Virus record (IMG/VR): IMGVR_UViG_3300036791_000343
Span: 1 to 22,450 of that record
DNA: 22,450 bases
From: a virus
Reading direction: 5' to 3' (one strand)
The notes below the pieces were generated by a model. The model was not told where the DNA came from and made no database searches. It worked only from the letters and a program-made list of their open reading frames with translations. Shown here piece by piece: positions 1 to 7,812 of this stretch. Position 1 is the stretch's first letter. Every line of letters begins with the position of its first letter. Made by a program: the position numbers and the translations under genes.

Positions 1-329
1 GTGAAATTTGATTCGCCATGCCGAAATCTTGTTAACATGACGGTTGTGTCAATACTGTCGATATCTTGTTGCACTCGGGCTGCGTCTTTAGCAGCCCGCA
101 CGTTCTTGTTGTCGTGGTAGATTTGATGACTTCGCTTAGGATGCATTCTAGCATACATAACGATGTCCACTACTCTCATACTCAACGGCAACGGAACGTC
201 ATGCTTGCTAGCGAAGGTGTAAAGGGGTTCGTAAATTCCGTTTTTACTCTCTGGAACTTCATCTAACTCCTGTCCGAAAATCAACTCTTCCAAAACGTAG
301 CAATCTGGAAGATAACTGTATTTGGGCAC
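1..329 (-). CDS. Downstream part of an interrupted late gene, runs off the left edge
   Basis: This frame is open from a GTG directly after the TAA at 330-332 to the window edge, about 109 codons. It continues in exactly the same frame as the 59-codon ORF at 330-509. The protein starts MPKYSYLPDCYVLEELIFG and is rich in charged residues, with no signal peptide or membrane segment. The spacing of aromatic residues across the break (FRVVW in the upstream part, then VPKYSYL and YVLEELIF here) resembles, from memory, an uncharacterised phage protein family that is a single polypeptide. I therefore think both parts were one gene. No good ribosome site precedes the GTG (only GGA about 12 nt upstream), so independent expression would need translational re-initiation after the TAA. 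Function unknown. Confidence 0.55.
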   Translation of the reverse strand, partial: MPKYSYLPDCYVLEELIFGQELDEVPESKNGIYEPLYTFASKHDVPLPLSMRVVDIVMYARMHPKRSHQIYHDNKNVRAAKDAARVQQDIDSIDTTVMLTRFRHGESNF

Positions 330-362
330 TTAGCGGAGTCCATACTCAGTGCCCAAATACAG
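316..362. repeat. Perfect 15-bp inverted repeat around the in-frame TAA
   Basis: CTGTATTTGGGCACT at 316-330 is the exact reverse complement of 348-362; the 17-nt loop carries a further GAGT/ACTC pairing. The arms lie in the coding frame on both sides of the stop. No T-run follows on either strand, so it is not an ordinary intrinsic terminator. Confidence 0.9.
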
Positions 363-509
363 CGGCCCCGAAAAGATAGCAAAGTTTCCGCATCGCTTCT
401 CCATCTGTTCCGGTGCCCAAACCACACGAAATCTTTGTCGACTATCGTCTGCACGGCCGTAACGTTCCAAATGCTTATTTACTTCCGTGCAGACAACGTC
501 GTCTTTCAT
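330..509 (-). CDS. Upstream part of an interrupted late gene (59 aa, ends at TAA)
   Basis: It begins with ATG at 509, with AAGGAC nine bases upstream, 18 nt after the capsid gene stop, so it is the next gene of the late operon. The product starts MKDDVVCTEVNKHLERYG and contains RFRVVWAPEQMEKRCGNF, ending at a TAA at 330-332 followed in frame by more than 100 further open codons. I verified the frame codon by codon from 509 through the TAA and beyond. The TAA sits at the loop-side end of a 15-bp-stem inverted repeat (316-362). Either the gene has been broken by a single-base change (GAA to TAA would suffice), or the TAA is read through, or re-initiation gives two polypeptides. Function unknown; the position next to capsid suggests a head-completion or virion-associated role, which is inference. 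Confidence 0.6.
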   Translation of the reverse strand: MKDDVVCTEVNKHLERYGRADDSRQRFRVVWAPEQMEKRCGNFAIFSGPLYLGTEYGLR

Positions 510-527
510 TTTACCAGAGTCCTTACC

Positions 528-1820
528 TTAGTAGCCCGAAGGAACTGTCAGACCGCTGATGTACGTGATCGACGCCGGGTTGTTGCTGTACAGCTGCCAT
601 GAGGCAACGATGTAAGCAAGTGTGCTGCCACCGAATCCACCGGACGCACCGCGTACCAAGAAATAACGGTTGCCGTTGTCGTCCAGCATGAATGTGCAGG
701 GATGAAACTCCGCTCTGCACCAGAACTCCATGTTATTGAAGTCGATGCGAGTCTTATCCCAGTTGTAGGACTCTTTAACAGGTGCCCCCGCCAGACGCAT
801 ATTGTCATCGAAGTAAAGGTCCAGTCCTTCCTCCTTGTTCTCCTTGTTGATAACAATGCTAAGCTGGCCAAGCTCTTCGTATGCCTGTTTCTGACAAGGA
901 TGCATCCATGCAAAGAGTTTCTTCCCACGGAGTTTCAGTCCAAGCCTGTCTCCAATTTTGTTAATGGCAAGCCTTGCCATCGGTAGGGCCAATGGCCCGC
1001 CCGCAATAACTTGATTGGATCGAATTTCCGGCGTGGTTGCACGATTGAATCCTAGCCAAGTTCCAACACTACTTGAGCTGGCATGGTACGGAACTCCTAA
1101 CAGCGACGTTGGCGGCGTTGTAGTGATTCCCTGCGAAACGATGAGATCACCGACTTGAGGCGCCGTATCTGGAGCATTTGCCGTCGGGGACTGGATTTGG
1201 ATAGTCTTATTAGGACCATCGTAGTACGTAATAGGATACGAACCAGCATTTCCAAGACCATGGCCGGTTCGCTTAGTCGCTAGCGTAGGGTCCCAGATGT
1301 CAATTTCCTGAGCGTAACGCATGAGACGTGCACCGAATCCGTCTGTCGTTAACGTGTAAGTATCAACGCCACCTGCGGAGGCTACGGTGGTGATGGTACC
1401 TAAAACACCGTTACCGGCTGTCATACAGAGTGAATCCTGTGCACGTCTCATCTCAGCCATGCCGTTGGCTAAGTCCCTTTTGAGTGTGTTGACCGTCGAT
1501 TTCCTTGTTGTATCCACGCCCCACCGACGCCGCATGGTCCATTCCATACGACCGATAAAGTCAACCGTGTTGACCTCAGCCTTATCGTACGTCGCCATGT
1601 CGCCACGTCCGGCATCGCCGCCGTCTGGATTCCACTGACCAGTTTTGATACCGGGCCGCAGTTCCAGTGGTACGCGCATTGCGATGGATGAAACAATTTC
1701 GGCAGGCCGTTTGTCAACTTGTGAGAAGAATGTATCATCGCGCTCATAAAGGAGTGGGATGGTAGGTTCGACCCGTTCTAATTCAGCAGCAATTACTTGA
1801 TTCTCAGACCCTGCTGGCAT
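528..1820 (-). CDS. Major capsid protein-like, 430 aa
   Basis: The 430-aa product lies directly after the scaffold-like gene in a portal, scaffold, capsid order, which is the main argument for the call. The sequence has no signal peptide or membrane segment. It contains a basic stretch near residues 95-115 (WTMRRRWGVDTTRKSTVNTL), typical beta-rich Gly/Thr segments in the middle, and an aromatic C-terminus ending in SGLTVPSGY. Its length fits HK97-fold capsid proteins without a fused protease, and no separate prohead protease was recognised in the window. The ATG at 1820 has AGGAG about ten bases upstream in the short gap after the scaffold stop. Expression is expected to be late and high. The assignment rests on synteny and general character rather than on a diagnostic motif. 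Confidence 0.8.
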   Translation of the reverse strand: MPAGSENQVIAAELERVEPTIPLLYERDDTFFSQVDKRPAEIVSSIAMRVPLELRPGIKTGQWNPDGGDAGRGDMATYDKAEVNTVDFIGRMEWTMRRRWGVDTTRKSTVNTLKRDLANGMAEMRRAQDSLCMTAGNGVLGTITTVASAGGVDTYTLTTDGFGARLMRYAQEIDIWDPTLATKRTGHGLGNAGSYPITYYDGPNKTIQIQSPTANAPDTAPQVGDLIVSQGITTTPPTSLLGVPYHASSSSVGTWLGFNRATTPEIRSNQVIAGGPLALPMARLAINKIGDRLGLKLRGKKLFAWMHPCQKQAYEELGQLSIVINKENKEEGLDLYFDDNMRLAGAPVKESYNWDKTRIDFNNMEFWCRAEFHPCTFMLDDNGNRYFLVRGASGGFGGSTLAYIVASWQLYSNNPASITYISGLTVPSGY

Positions 1821-1825
1821 TTTGT

Positions 1826-3037
1826 TTAACTCCTATATTTGATGTTTCCACTCAGGATATCCTCATCAGATGTTTTGGAATAGTCAATAGCTCTTGTGCT
1901 GTCAACTCTTCCATTACCGTGTTGAGACACCCGTCCGTTTAGTAGTTCCTTGCTTTTGGGTGTGACTTTTTCAATTCTCTTGACAGTCCTGTCCGCACTT
2001 TTAGCGCGGACTCCCATCGCTTCGGCAACTACTTTACGTCTGACAGTAGGAATTAAATCCTTAGCGCGCGCAAGGTACGCATTTATTATCTTACGCTTCC
2101 TGCCGTCATCATAGCCTTCACGTTTAGCTCTGGCCCAGCGTGATTTCTGTGAATTCATCCAAGCTGTGTCATGGGAAAGTTCTTCGGCTACCTGCATCAT
2201 GACATCCTTGATAACTGTTTTACGGAGAAACGGTGTCATTGCACCGTTGGGATCGAGTCCTTTTCGGATGGACGTCTGTATATCCCGCGTAATTGAATCG
2301 TTCACACTGCTAACAGCAGTGTTGAATGCCGTTGTAACTTGCTCGTTTGTCTCAGTGCTCTTAGGCGCACTCTTAACAAAGTTCTTTGATCCGTCGGCGG
2401 CTCCAGCATCACCAAAGATAATGTCTGCAATAAGCTTTGCAGCTTCTTGGTAAGCCTCACCTTCTTCTTTCTTCCCACGGCCAATTAACGTTGTACCTTG
2501 CTCGAATGCGTATCTGAGCACATTCTGAATAGGCTTGGCAACAACGTCGCCATACGTATTCGGATCTTTCTTGTGTAGAGCATCCAAGAAGTTTAAGGAG
2601 AAACGCTCAAACGATGCCTTGTCTGTGCTATGCACCGCATCGAGAATCAGCTCAGGATTTCCTTCCAGTGCACTTTCTCTCAAAGATACATAAGCGTCAA
2701 CATCCGCAAGGGATTCCTTAGCGTCTTCAATTGTTGGAAATAATCTTTCGTATTCCTGCCCTTTGAAGAAGGGCTGTTTAAGCTCAGGAAAATCCTTGAA
2801 GAGGTTGGGATACTTTTCCTTGACCGCAGCGTAGGTGGTCTTAAGTGGTGAAGTATCTAATACTTCTTCCTCTGCATCTGACGCAGCTGCGTCAGACTCT
2901 TCGTCTACGTCATCGACGTTGTCATCAGACTTGTTACCTTTACCTTCATCTTCATCCTCATAGTCATCAGGAAGGACAGAGTCCAACAACTTAATGTCGT
3001 CTTCGTTGTCTGCTATGGGTGTTTTATCATCAGGCAT
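1826..3037 (-). CDS. Scaffolding-like protein, 403 aa, acidic N-terminus
   Basis: Residues 8-60 are extremely acidic (for example NEDDIKLLDSVLPDDYEDED and several further Asp/Glu runs), followed by a mostly helical middle, and a very basic tail from about residue 300 (SRWARAKREGYDDGRKRKII, then TVRRKV and DRTVKRIEK). An acidic N-terminus, helical body and basic capsid-binding tail are typical of phage scaffolds, and the gene sits directly upstream of the capsid-like gene. The ATG at 3037 overlaps the end of the ATP-grasp gene by 8 nt; its Shine-Dalgarno GAGGAG lies inside that gene, so translation is probably coupled. A 20-bp palindrome (2877-2896) is embedded in the acidic region, encoding the SDAAASDAE area. 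No protease motif was seen. Confidence 0.75.
   Translation of the reverse strand: MPDDKTPIADNEDDIKLLDSVLPDDYEDEDEGKGNKSDDNVDDVDEESDAAASDAEEEVLDTSPLKTTYAAVKEKYPNLFKDFPELKQPFFKGQEYERLFPTIEDAKESLADVDAYVSLRESALEGNPELILDAVHSTDKASFERFSLNFLDALHKKDPNTYGDVVAKPIQNVLRYAFEQGTTLIGRGKKEEGEAYQEAAKLIADIIFGDAGAADGSKNFVKSAPKSTETNEQVTTAFNTAVSSVNDSITRDIQTSIRKGLDPNGAMTPFLRKTVIKDVMMQVAEELSHDTAWMNSQKSRWARAKREGYDDGRKRKIINAYLARAKDLIPTVRRKVVAEAMGVRAKSADRTVKRIEKVTPKSKELLNGRVSQHGNGRVDSTRAIDYSKTSDEDILSGNIKYRS
2877..2896. repeat. Dispersed palindrome, copy 1 (inside scaffold gene)
   Basis: TCTGACGCAGCTGCGTCAGA is a perfect 20-bp palindrome without spacer. It shares the core CGCA(A/G)CTGCG with the palindromes at 9504, 10310, 14196 and 14257. 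Confidence 0.85.
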
Positions 3038-4286
3038 ACTCGCTAGTCTCCTCTACCATGCTGGACAAGACTGTGTCCAAATCAGTTCGGTATTGTAGGT
3101 CTGGAACATTTACAAACTCAAGGACATCGTAGCAATCACTTACTGCAATCTTGCAGTCGGAATCCATGCCAAGCGTGATGCCTAGCACTCCTGTTCCACT
3201 GGAGTGCACAAGCTGACCGTCCTTGCAAAGGACTTCGTAGAAGTAGATTTCATCCTCTACGCTTTCAAACCCTTGAATGGGAATCCCTTCATTGGGTGAG
3301 AACTTCTCAGAATCCTTACCCTTCAAAAGCTCCGCCGGGTAGGGAGGAATACTAAACCTCACCGACGCCGCGTATTCTTCAACCATTGGCATTTTCTTTA
3401 GCTGGCCACTTAACAAATCAGAGAAGAACTCTCCAACGTCGCCTTTAATCAGACTGAATAATGCTGGCGTGGCGTCGTATCCCATACGTGGCGTCCACTC
3501 TAACCCGTAAACGCCCCTATCATTTACAACGGCGTTGAGATCAATCTGGCCGACGTAGCCATTCTTCACGCAGTACTCTTCCATGCGGGCTATGCCAGCA
3601 CTCATCACTTGAGTTTCATCGAGCCAAGTGACGTTGCCAGAACATCCAGTGGCTGGTCCAAGATCTTTGTCGAGAAACTTTTTGACTTCAACAGTGTGAT
3701 TTAATGGACGTATAAACTGTTTGCCGTCGCAGAACGCTTCAGAACTGACCACAACTCCCTTAATGAACTCCTGAAGGATAAAGTCATCTATATTCTTACC
3801 GAATTTAGATTCGACAAAACGCATATAGGCTATCAATTCTTCAGCATTTTCACTGACGTAAGTGAGCTTGCACGGCATACTTCCGTTTGGTTTAAATACC
3901 AATTTGCCATCGTACTTGCTGACGTACTCGATGCCTTCTTTGAAGTCTCTAAATTTCTTCGTCTCAGGAATTTTGATTCCTGATTTCTTCATGACATCAA
4001 AACCAAAGTCACGGTCACATTCTAATTGATCCATGAGGGCAGATGAACCGTAGACTTTATGTCCCAAACGTCGGAAGTTGTCGGCAACACTACCGTTTCC
4101 TGACATATCGAAGATGATAAGTGCATCAGATTCAGGAACCGGCATATTGACTTTAGGAAGAAGTCCATCCCACACATCCTTATAAATTCTATCATGGATG
4201 TACAATGAAACGTCATTACCCTCATCTTGAATTCTAGACAAAAGCCCGGCACCCTCTCCGCACTCTGAGTACATGAAATACTTCAT
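3030..4286 (-). CDS. ATP-grasp ligase, PurD (GAR synthetase)-like, 418 aa
   Basis: ATP-grasp enzymes join a carboxylate to an amine through an acyl-phosphate. Visible hallmarks in PurD order: a pre-grasp Rossmann-like start (MKYFMYSECGEGAGLL); GHKVYGSSALMDQLECDRDF at 75-94, like the segment before the grasp domain; the lysine strand LVFKPNGSMPCK at 129-140; LQEFIKGVVVSSEAF at 171-185, matching the usual QE(F/Y)..G.E.S; and metal-binding IDLNAV (248-253) and GLEWTPRMGYD (261-271). In PurD the last motif is normally E-F-N-x-R-F-G-D-P; here E263 and R267 remain but the Asn is Thr265 and DPE is changed to YDA. The substrate may therefore not be phosphoribosylamine. No other purine gene is nearby. 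The gene overlaps HNH (4 nt) and scaffold (8 nt), so it is a late gene. Activity and substrate are inference; the fold call is strong. Confidence 0.85.
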   Translation of the reverse strand: MKYFMYSECGEGAGLLSRIQDEGNDVSLYIHDRIYKDVWDGLLPKVNMPVPESDALIIFDMSGNGSVADNFRRLGHKVYGSSALMDQLECDRDFGFDVMKKSGIKIPETKKFRDFKEGIEYVSKYDGKLVFKPNGSMPCKLTYVSENAEELIAYMRFVESKFGKNIDDFILQEFIKGVVVSSEAFCDGKQFIRPLNHTVEVKKFLDKDLGPATGCSGNVTWLDETQVMSAGIARMEEYCVKNGYVGQIDLNAVVNDRGVYGLEWTPRMGYDATPALFSLIKGDVGEFFSDLLSGQLKKMPMVEEYAASVRFSIPPYPAELLKGKDSEKFSPNEGIPIQGFESVEDEIYFYEVLCKDGQLVHSSGTGVLGITLGMDSDCKIAVSDCYDVLEFVNVPDLQYRTDLDTVLSSMVEETSEYA

Positions 4287-4702
4287 TTTTCGTCTTTAAA
4301 GCCATCCATGACTTGCTTTTCAATGGACTCCAAAAATCTTTGATCTCTAACTGCTTTAGGCGGCCTGCCCAAATTTCCCATTGCTGCAATGTCTTTTGTA
4401 TTTTGTTTATGATCGCCCAGATACAAATGATCTGGATTAAAGCAGTTTGGAATTGTACATGGGGGCTTATGAAGTACCAAAATGGCGTTATCTAAACTGA
4501 TTTCTTTGTACAAACGGTAAGCCACTCGATGAACTAGGAATGCTACACCGTCGATACGTATCTGTCCATACCCATGATTGTTAGTAACACCCAGCCACAA
4601 CCAATGGCCATCCTCAGTTATTTTTCGATTGAATTCCAGTCGCTGCTGAACAGTTCCATAACGAATGTGACGAAATTCCGCTGGTAGCGCAAAAGGTCTC
4701 AT
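4283..4702 (-). CDS. HNH endonuclease, 139 aa (HNH_3-like)
   Basis: The small protein shows the phage HNH layout: W34-x-W and a GYG motif (NNHGYGQIRIDG, 41-52), an AHR-like HRVAY (58-62), then LH at 77-78, a C82/C87 pair, CFNPDHL at 87-93 with N89 and H92, and N101. H78, N89 and H92 are the expected catalytic and metal residues. Free-standing members of this family are usually homing or nicking endonucleases, and some help terminase. It overlaps its neighbours on both sides by 4 nt (ATGA), so it is fully integrated in the operon rather than a loose insertion. The C-terminus (LGRPPKAVRDQRF) could be a small DNA-binding segment. Confidence 0.88.
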   Translation of the reverse strand: MRPFALPAEFRHIRYGTVQQRLEFNRKITEDGHWLWLGVTNNHGYGQIRIDGVAFLVHRVAYRLYKEISLDNAILVLHKPPCTIPNCFNPDHLYLGDHKQNTKDIAAMGNLGRPPKAVRDQRFLESIEKQVMDGFKDEK

Positions 4703-4890
4703 ACCTTATCCTTGTTCCAGACCTTATCCACGCCATTGTACCAACGTCCACAAGCACACCCTGCCCAGTGGCTGTTTACTCCGATGCTAAGTTGCTTGCC
4801 GCATCCTGGGCAGTCGATGAAGTACCAAGCGGCAATTTCTTCTGGTCCGTAAGATAATTCAAAATGAAAAGATTGTTGTTGTGCTTGCAC
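4699..4890 (-). CDS. Small zinc-ribbon-like protein, 63 aa
   Basis: The GTG start at 4890 has a textbook AAGGAG six bases upstream, stronger than for any nearby ATG. The product has CPGCGKQLSIG followed after about 13 residues by a second Cys cluster, GCACGRWY, giving a plausible four-Cys zinc knuckle (CxxC...CxC). The N-terminus is Gln-rich (MQAQQQSFHF). It lies between the two-helix membrane protein and the HNH gene and overlaps the latter by 4 nt. No family recognised. A nucleic-acid or protein adaptor role is possible but is inference from the Cys pattern only. Confidence 0.75.
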   Translation of the reverse strand: MQAQQQSFHFELSYGPEEIAAWYFIDCPGCGKQLSIGVNSHWAGCACGRWYNGVDKVWNKDKV

Positions 4891-4891
4891 G

Positions 4892-5077
4892 TTATCTCCT
4901 TACAGGTATGGTGTATGACAGGAAGCCAAAGGCTTGCAGGACCAAAAGAAATGCAACGACGATCACAAGCACGTTGACCAGCGTTTTGATCGGTTGGGCC
5001 ATCGGAACGTATGTGTTCAGCAACCACAGGCCGATTCCGATTAGAACTAGCAGAACTATTAAGCTTACTAGTGGCAT
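4892..5077 (-). CDS. Two-helix inner-membrane protein, 61 aa (Thivi_2564-like)
   Basis: Two hydrophobic segments (about residues 4-22 and 34-53) are separated by NTYVPMAQPIKTL and followed by a short basic tail (PVRR). The start MPLVSLIVLLVLIGIGLWLL-NTY and the whole two-helix layout resemble the small bacterial and phage membrane family named Thivi_2564, as I recall it. The ATG directly follows the portal stop (TAAATG) and uses the AGGAG inside the portal end, so it is co-expressed with head genes. A holin or other envelope role is possible given the topology, but no lysis enzyme is visible beside it, so I do not call it a holin. Confidence 0.75.
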   Translation of the reverse strand: MPLVSLIVLLVLIGIGLWLLNTYVPMAQPIKTLVNVLVIVVAFLLVLQAFGFLSYTIPVRR

Positions 5078-7381
5078 TTATTCGGGTGCTCCTTCTGCAG
5101 ACGGCGGCTCCACGCCTGGAGGAGCTGTATGTTGCATCGTTAGTGTTTGCATCATTAATGCATTTTGATGCAGTTTCATATGAAGGATACAATTCAAATA
5201 TCCTGCAGGGTTCGTTTTTTTCATGTCAAGTCCTATAGGATCAACAAGCAGAGACTTGATGGTTGCAATGTGGACGGCATGGTCGTCAACATCCGGGTCT
5301 ATGGGAACGGAAGGGTTCATCATATCTATAGGCTGCGAGTTCGATAACTCATCAATTTCCATCGCCTGTTTATAGCGTTGCGCTTCTCCAGGGATCTTGA
5401 ACTCGTTTAGCGCAAGGTTGTCTTGTAGGTTGCGAGCATTCTCTGGTGTGTAAAGTGCAGAGTTGATGAACGGATTGTTGAGTTCGATGAACTTCATCAA
5501 CAAAGCATTCTTCTGAATAGAGCTGACAGGAAAAGACTCACTGCTCTCGCTCTCCACGCCGCCTGTTTTGCCCAGAAGTTCGCTTTGCCGAATCCAAACG
5601 TTAACATACTTCCCGTCCTGAAACTGTGCAAATTTCTGGTCTTCAACCACCGTTTCAGCATAAATATCAACTGCTCCGCCGACTGTGCGTTTCCACCAGT
5701 CTACAGCGTACTTTTGAACGATCATAAGTCGCTGAAGAGCCATTGCCCGTGATTGTTGATATTCGCTAAATGTCCTACTCTTTCCTTCAGACGGTCCTCC
5801 GTATATGGATGGAAAACTTCCTACAAGGAACTGTCCAGCCTGGTCAAGCTGGTTCTTGAACATCGGAACTTCTTTGGAGAGTGTTGTCCTTTGAAGAGTA
5901 TGGAAAGACGCTGCGAGGGGCTGTCCCTGCTTCGCCTTAGCCTTGTACATGTAACCGGGAGCGCTTTCAGTCTTACCGTACTGATCGAAATTAAGTACAT
6001 CAGCTTCTGCGAAGGAGGCAGGATTGCTATGATCAATTGTGTCCATTGTAAGATTAGCAAGCTGATTCTCCATGTCATTGACAGAGATTAATGGCTTCCC
6101 GATCGGATCGGAGTGGATATAAGTGCTCAATCCAGCCTGTCCAATTTCCCACTTCTTATCCAGACTCTCGTCTTCAGGCTGCGTAACATCGTTGTCTACC
6201 AGCGTGTCTAGCTTTCCAACGAAGGTGCAATGTACGCCACTTGGGTACCTCTTAAATAGGTCAATGCGAACCTTTTCATCGTCAATTAACCAATAACGAG
6301 ACGGTCTGAACCATGCCTGAGTTATTGTACTGAGATCCCGTGTGTTCATTCCTGGATCGTCAGGGTAGAGGTATCCTGTGCGGGAGAACCTATTAACGGA
6401 TTCAATGGTGTCCGAATCAATTGTCTTTGTGAGTTCAGACTCCTTGAAGTCCGGTTGAAGAGTCGCCTTAATGTTACTTTTTGAACTGTCGAGGAATAAT
6501 AGAAGATAATCGCACTCATCCTGATTGGTCGCATGGTATGGTATCTTGAACGACAATGGGCCAAATGTGCGTAACTTAACCCTTGTTTTAGACAAAACCT
6601 TAGTGCCAGTTTGTACAGGAACCTGCTCAGATCCTTCCTCCTCTTTCATCTCTGATCCGCATTGTGGACAAATATTTGTTGCTGGCGCGGCGTATTCCTG
6701 CAGTCCGACAGGACTAGAAGCTAAAGCTTGTACATCGCGTTCAGGATTAACACCGCCATCACCACCCATGCTGTCAGGTACAGCAGCATCTCCAGCCTCT
6801 TGTTCATATCCGCACGTCGGGCAAACCTTCTTACTAGTCGGACGTTCTTCCATGCCATATGCAGGAACTGTGTACGTGCCATATTTAAGATCGGCATCCT
6901 TATATCTGTATGACGCAACGATTCCTCCGTTCCAAAGGAAAAACATACCTTTCAAATAAATCATCGCAGCATTATTGTGTCTCTGAACAAGGTCGCCAAT
7001 CTTAGATTTAGTCCGTGCTGTCAACAAATCCAGGCTATCGTCTGCATCATCGGGTACCCATCGCAACGTAGGTAACTGTGCTGAGAGTGCACTGATAATA
7101 GCCTCACCATGCGCCCTATAAATATTGAGGACGTAATCGTAATAAGGCCCGTTACCTTCGTCGTCATCTTCCAGGAAATGTGACTTACGAGTGTTTATGT
7201 CTTCCGTCGAAAGCCAAGTCTGATCCCGTTCAGACCAGAACAAGTACTGCACACCATGCCAGTATTCCTCAAGTTTCTTCCATTCCTTGATCTGCGCCTT
7301 GTAAATCTCAAAGTCTTCCCGTTTACATTCACGGAGAATGTCTTCGAGAGCCTTTTTGATTTTCTCAGGTATCTTTGGCAT
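5078..7381 (-). CDS. Portal-like protein, 767 aa, with zinc-ribbon insertion
   Basis: The large product sits between the terminase-side genes and the scaffold/capsid genes, as expected for the dodecameric portal through which DNA is packaged. The N-terminus is charged and helical (PEKIKKALEDILRECK). Residues 80-110 (YYDYVLNIYRAHGEAI ... LPTLRWVP) and the later AMALQRLMIVQKYAVDWWKR helix resemble P22-type (large) portals. An unusual feature is an insertion at about 185-245 carrying two CxxC pairs (C187/C190 and C238/C241, in CPTCG and CPQCG), a zinc ribbon split by roughly 47 Gly/Pro/Ala-rich residues. The C-terminus (TMQHTAPPGVEPPSAEGAPE) is Pro-rich. The ATG at 7381 has no clear Shine-Dalgarno, so coupling to the upstream 57-aa gene is likely. 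Confidence 0.82.
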   Translation of the reverse strand: MPKIPEKIKKALEDILRECKREDFEIYKAQIKEWKKLEEYWHGVQYLFWSERDQTWLSTEDINTRKSHFLEDDDEGNGPYYDYVLNIYRAHGEAIISALSAQLPTLRWVPDDADDSLDLLTARTKSKIGDLVQRHNNAAMIYLKGMFFLWNGGIVASYRYKDADLKYGTYTVPAYGMEERPTSKKVCPTCGYEQEAGDAAVPDSMGGDGGVNPERDVQALASSPVGLQEYAAPATNICPQCGSEMKEEEGSEQVPVQTGTKVLSKTRVKLRTFGPLSFKIPYHATNQDECDYLLLFLDSSKSNIKATLQPDFKESELTKTIDSDTIESVNRFSRTGYLYPDDPGMNTRDLSTITQAWFRPSRYWLIDDEKVRIDLFKRYPSGVHCTFVGKLDTLVDNDVTQPEDESLDKKWEIGQAGLSTYIHSDPIGKPLISVNDMENQLANLTMDTIDHSNPASFAEADVLNFDQYGKTESAPGYMYKAKAKQGQPLAASFHTLQRTTLSKEVPMFKNQLDQAGQFLVGSFPSIYGGPSEGKSRTFSEYQQSRAMALQRLMIVQKYAVDWWKRTVGGAVDIYAETVVEDQKFAQFQDGKYVNVWIRQSELLGKTGGVESESSESFPVSSIQKNALLMKFIELNNPFINSALYTPENARNLQDNLALNEFKIPGEAQRYKQAMEIDELSNSQPIDMMNPSVPIDPDVDDHAVHIATIKSLLVDPIGLDMKKTNPAGYLNCILHMKLHQNALMMQTLTMQHTAPPGVEPPSAEGAPE

Positions 7382-7390
7382 GATACTAAA

Positions 7391-7564
7391 CTAATCAGCA
7401 CTGCCCTTTATAGCTTTAGTGAAACGACTCAACTTGCTGATCCTTCCACTAAGCTCATTCCTTTTACCCTTAAACCGCGTCGTGAAGTCCTTTTTGAACT
7501 TTCCGTGCGGCGTGGAGATTCCAGTGATGGATTCTCTTACTGTGTCACTAATTGGTTTCGGCAT
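7391..7564 (-). CDS. Small basic protein, 57 aa
   Basis: The ATG at 7564 overlaps the end of the preceding gene by 17 nt in another frame; AAGGGG lies about ten bases upstream. The product starts MPKPISDTVRESITGISTP and is then very basic (HGKFKKDFTTRFKGKRNEL), ending KAIKGSAD. It fills exactly the space between the 85-aa gene and the portal, which together with the overlap makes it likely real. No family recognised. The high Lys/Arg content would suit binding of DNA or the acidic portal or scaffold. Confidence 0.65.
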   Translation of the reverse strand: MPKPISDTVRESITGISTPHGKFKKDFTTRFKGKRNELSGRISKLSRFTKAIKGSAD

Positions 7565-7805
7565 GTTCTTCTGGCCCCTTAAAATCTAAAACTTCTGGTT
7601 CAACCTCTTCAATACGTGCACGGAAACGCCTTTCCAACCGTGCTTTGTAAGCTGGCCAACTCTCCTGTGCGATTCTTACCTTTCCAAGGTTGTCGTTCTT
7701 GACATGCACAGTAGTATCGCCTTCTGTAACTGAAACGCCGAGGTGCTGTAAAATCACGTTCGTTAAGCGAACGTTCTCTGCGCGTTCGGCACGAAGCATT
7801 TCCAT
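7548..7805 (-). CDS. Small protein downstream of terminase, 85 aa
   Basis: I chose the ATG at 7805, which follows the terminase stop by 7 nt and has GAGG five bases upstream. An alternative TTG at 7847 with GGGAGG seven bases upstream would add 14 residues and overlap the terminase end. The product begins MEMLRAERAENVRLTNVILQ, a probable short coiled coil, continues through VTEGDTTVHVKNDNLGKVR to a basic helix (AYKARLERRFRARIEEVEPE), and ends acidic. No family recognised. Position between the terminase and portal suggests a packaging or head accessory role (inference). Confidence 0.6.
   Translation of the reverse strand: MEMLRAERAENVRLTNVILQHLGVSVTEGDTTVHVKNDNLGKVRIAQESWPAYKARLERRFRARIEEVEPEVLDFKGPEEHAETN
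7758..7777. repeat. GTTCGTT..AGCGAAC repeat, copy 1
   Basis: GTTCGTTAAGCGAACGTTCT matches 13816-13835 at 19 of 20 positions and contains an ACGTTCG/CGAACGT stem (7756-7774). A third relative lies at 16740-16761. This copy is inside a coding region. Confidence 0.75.
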
Positions 7806-7812
7806 CAAGTCC

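Noticed and set aside
4892-5077. Holin
   Set aside because: Two helices fit, but no endolysin or spanin is next to it and the family it resembles has no proven lysis role.
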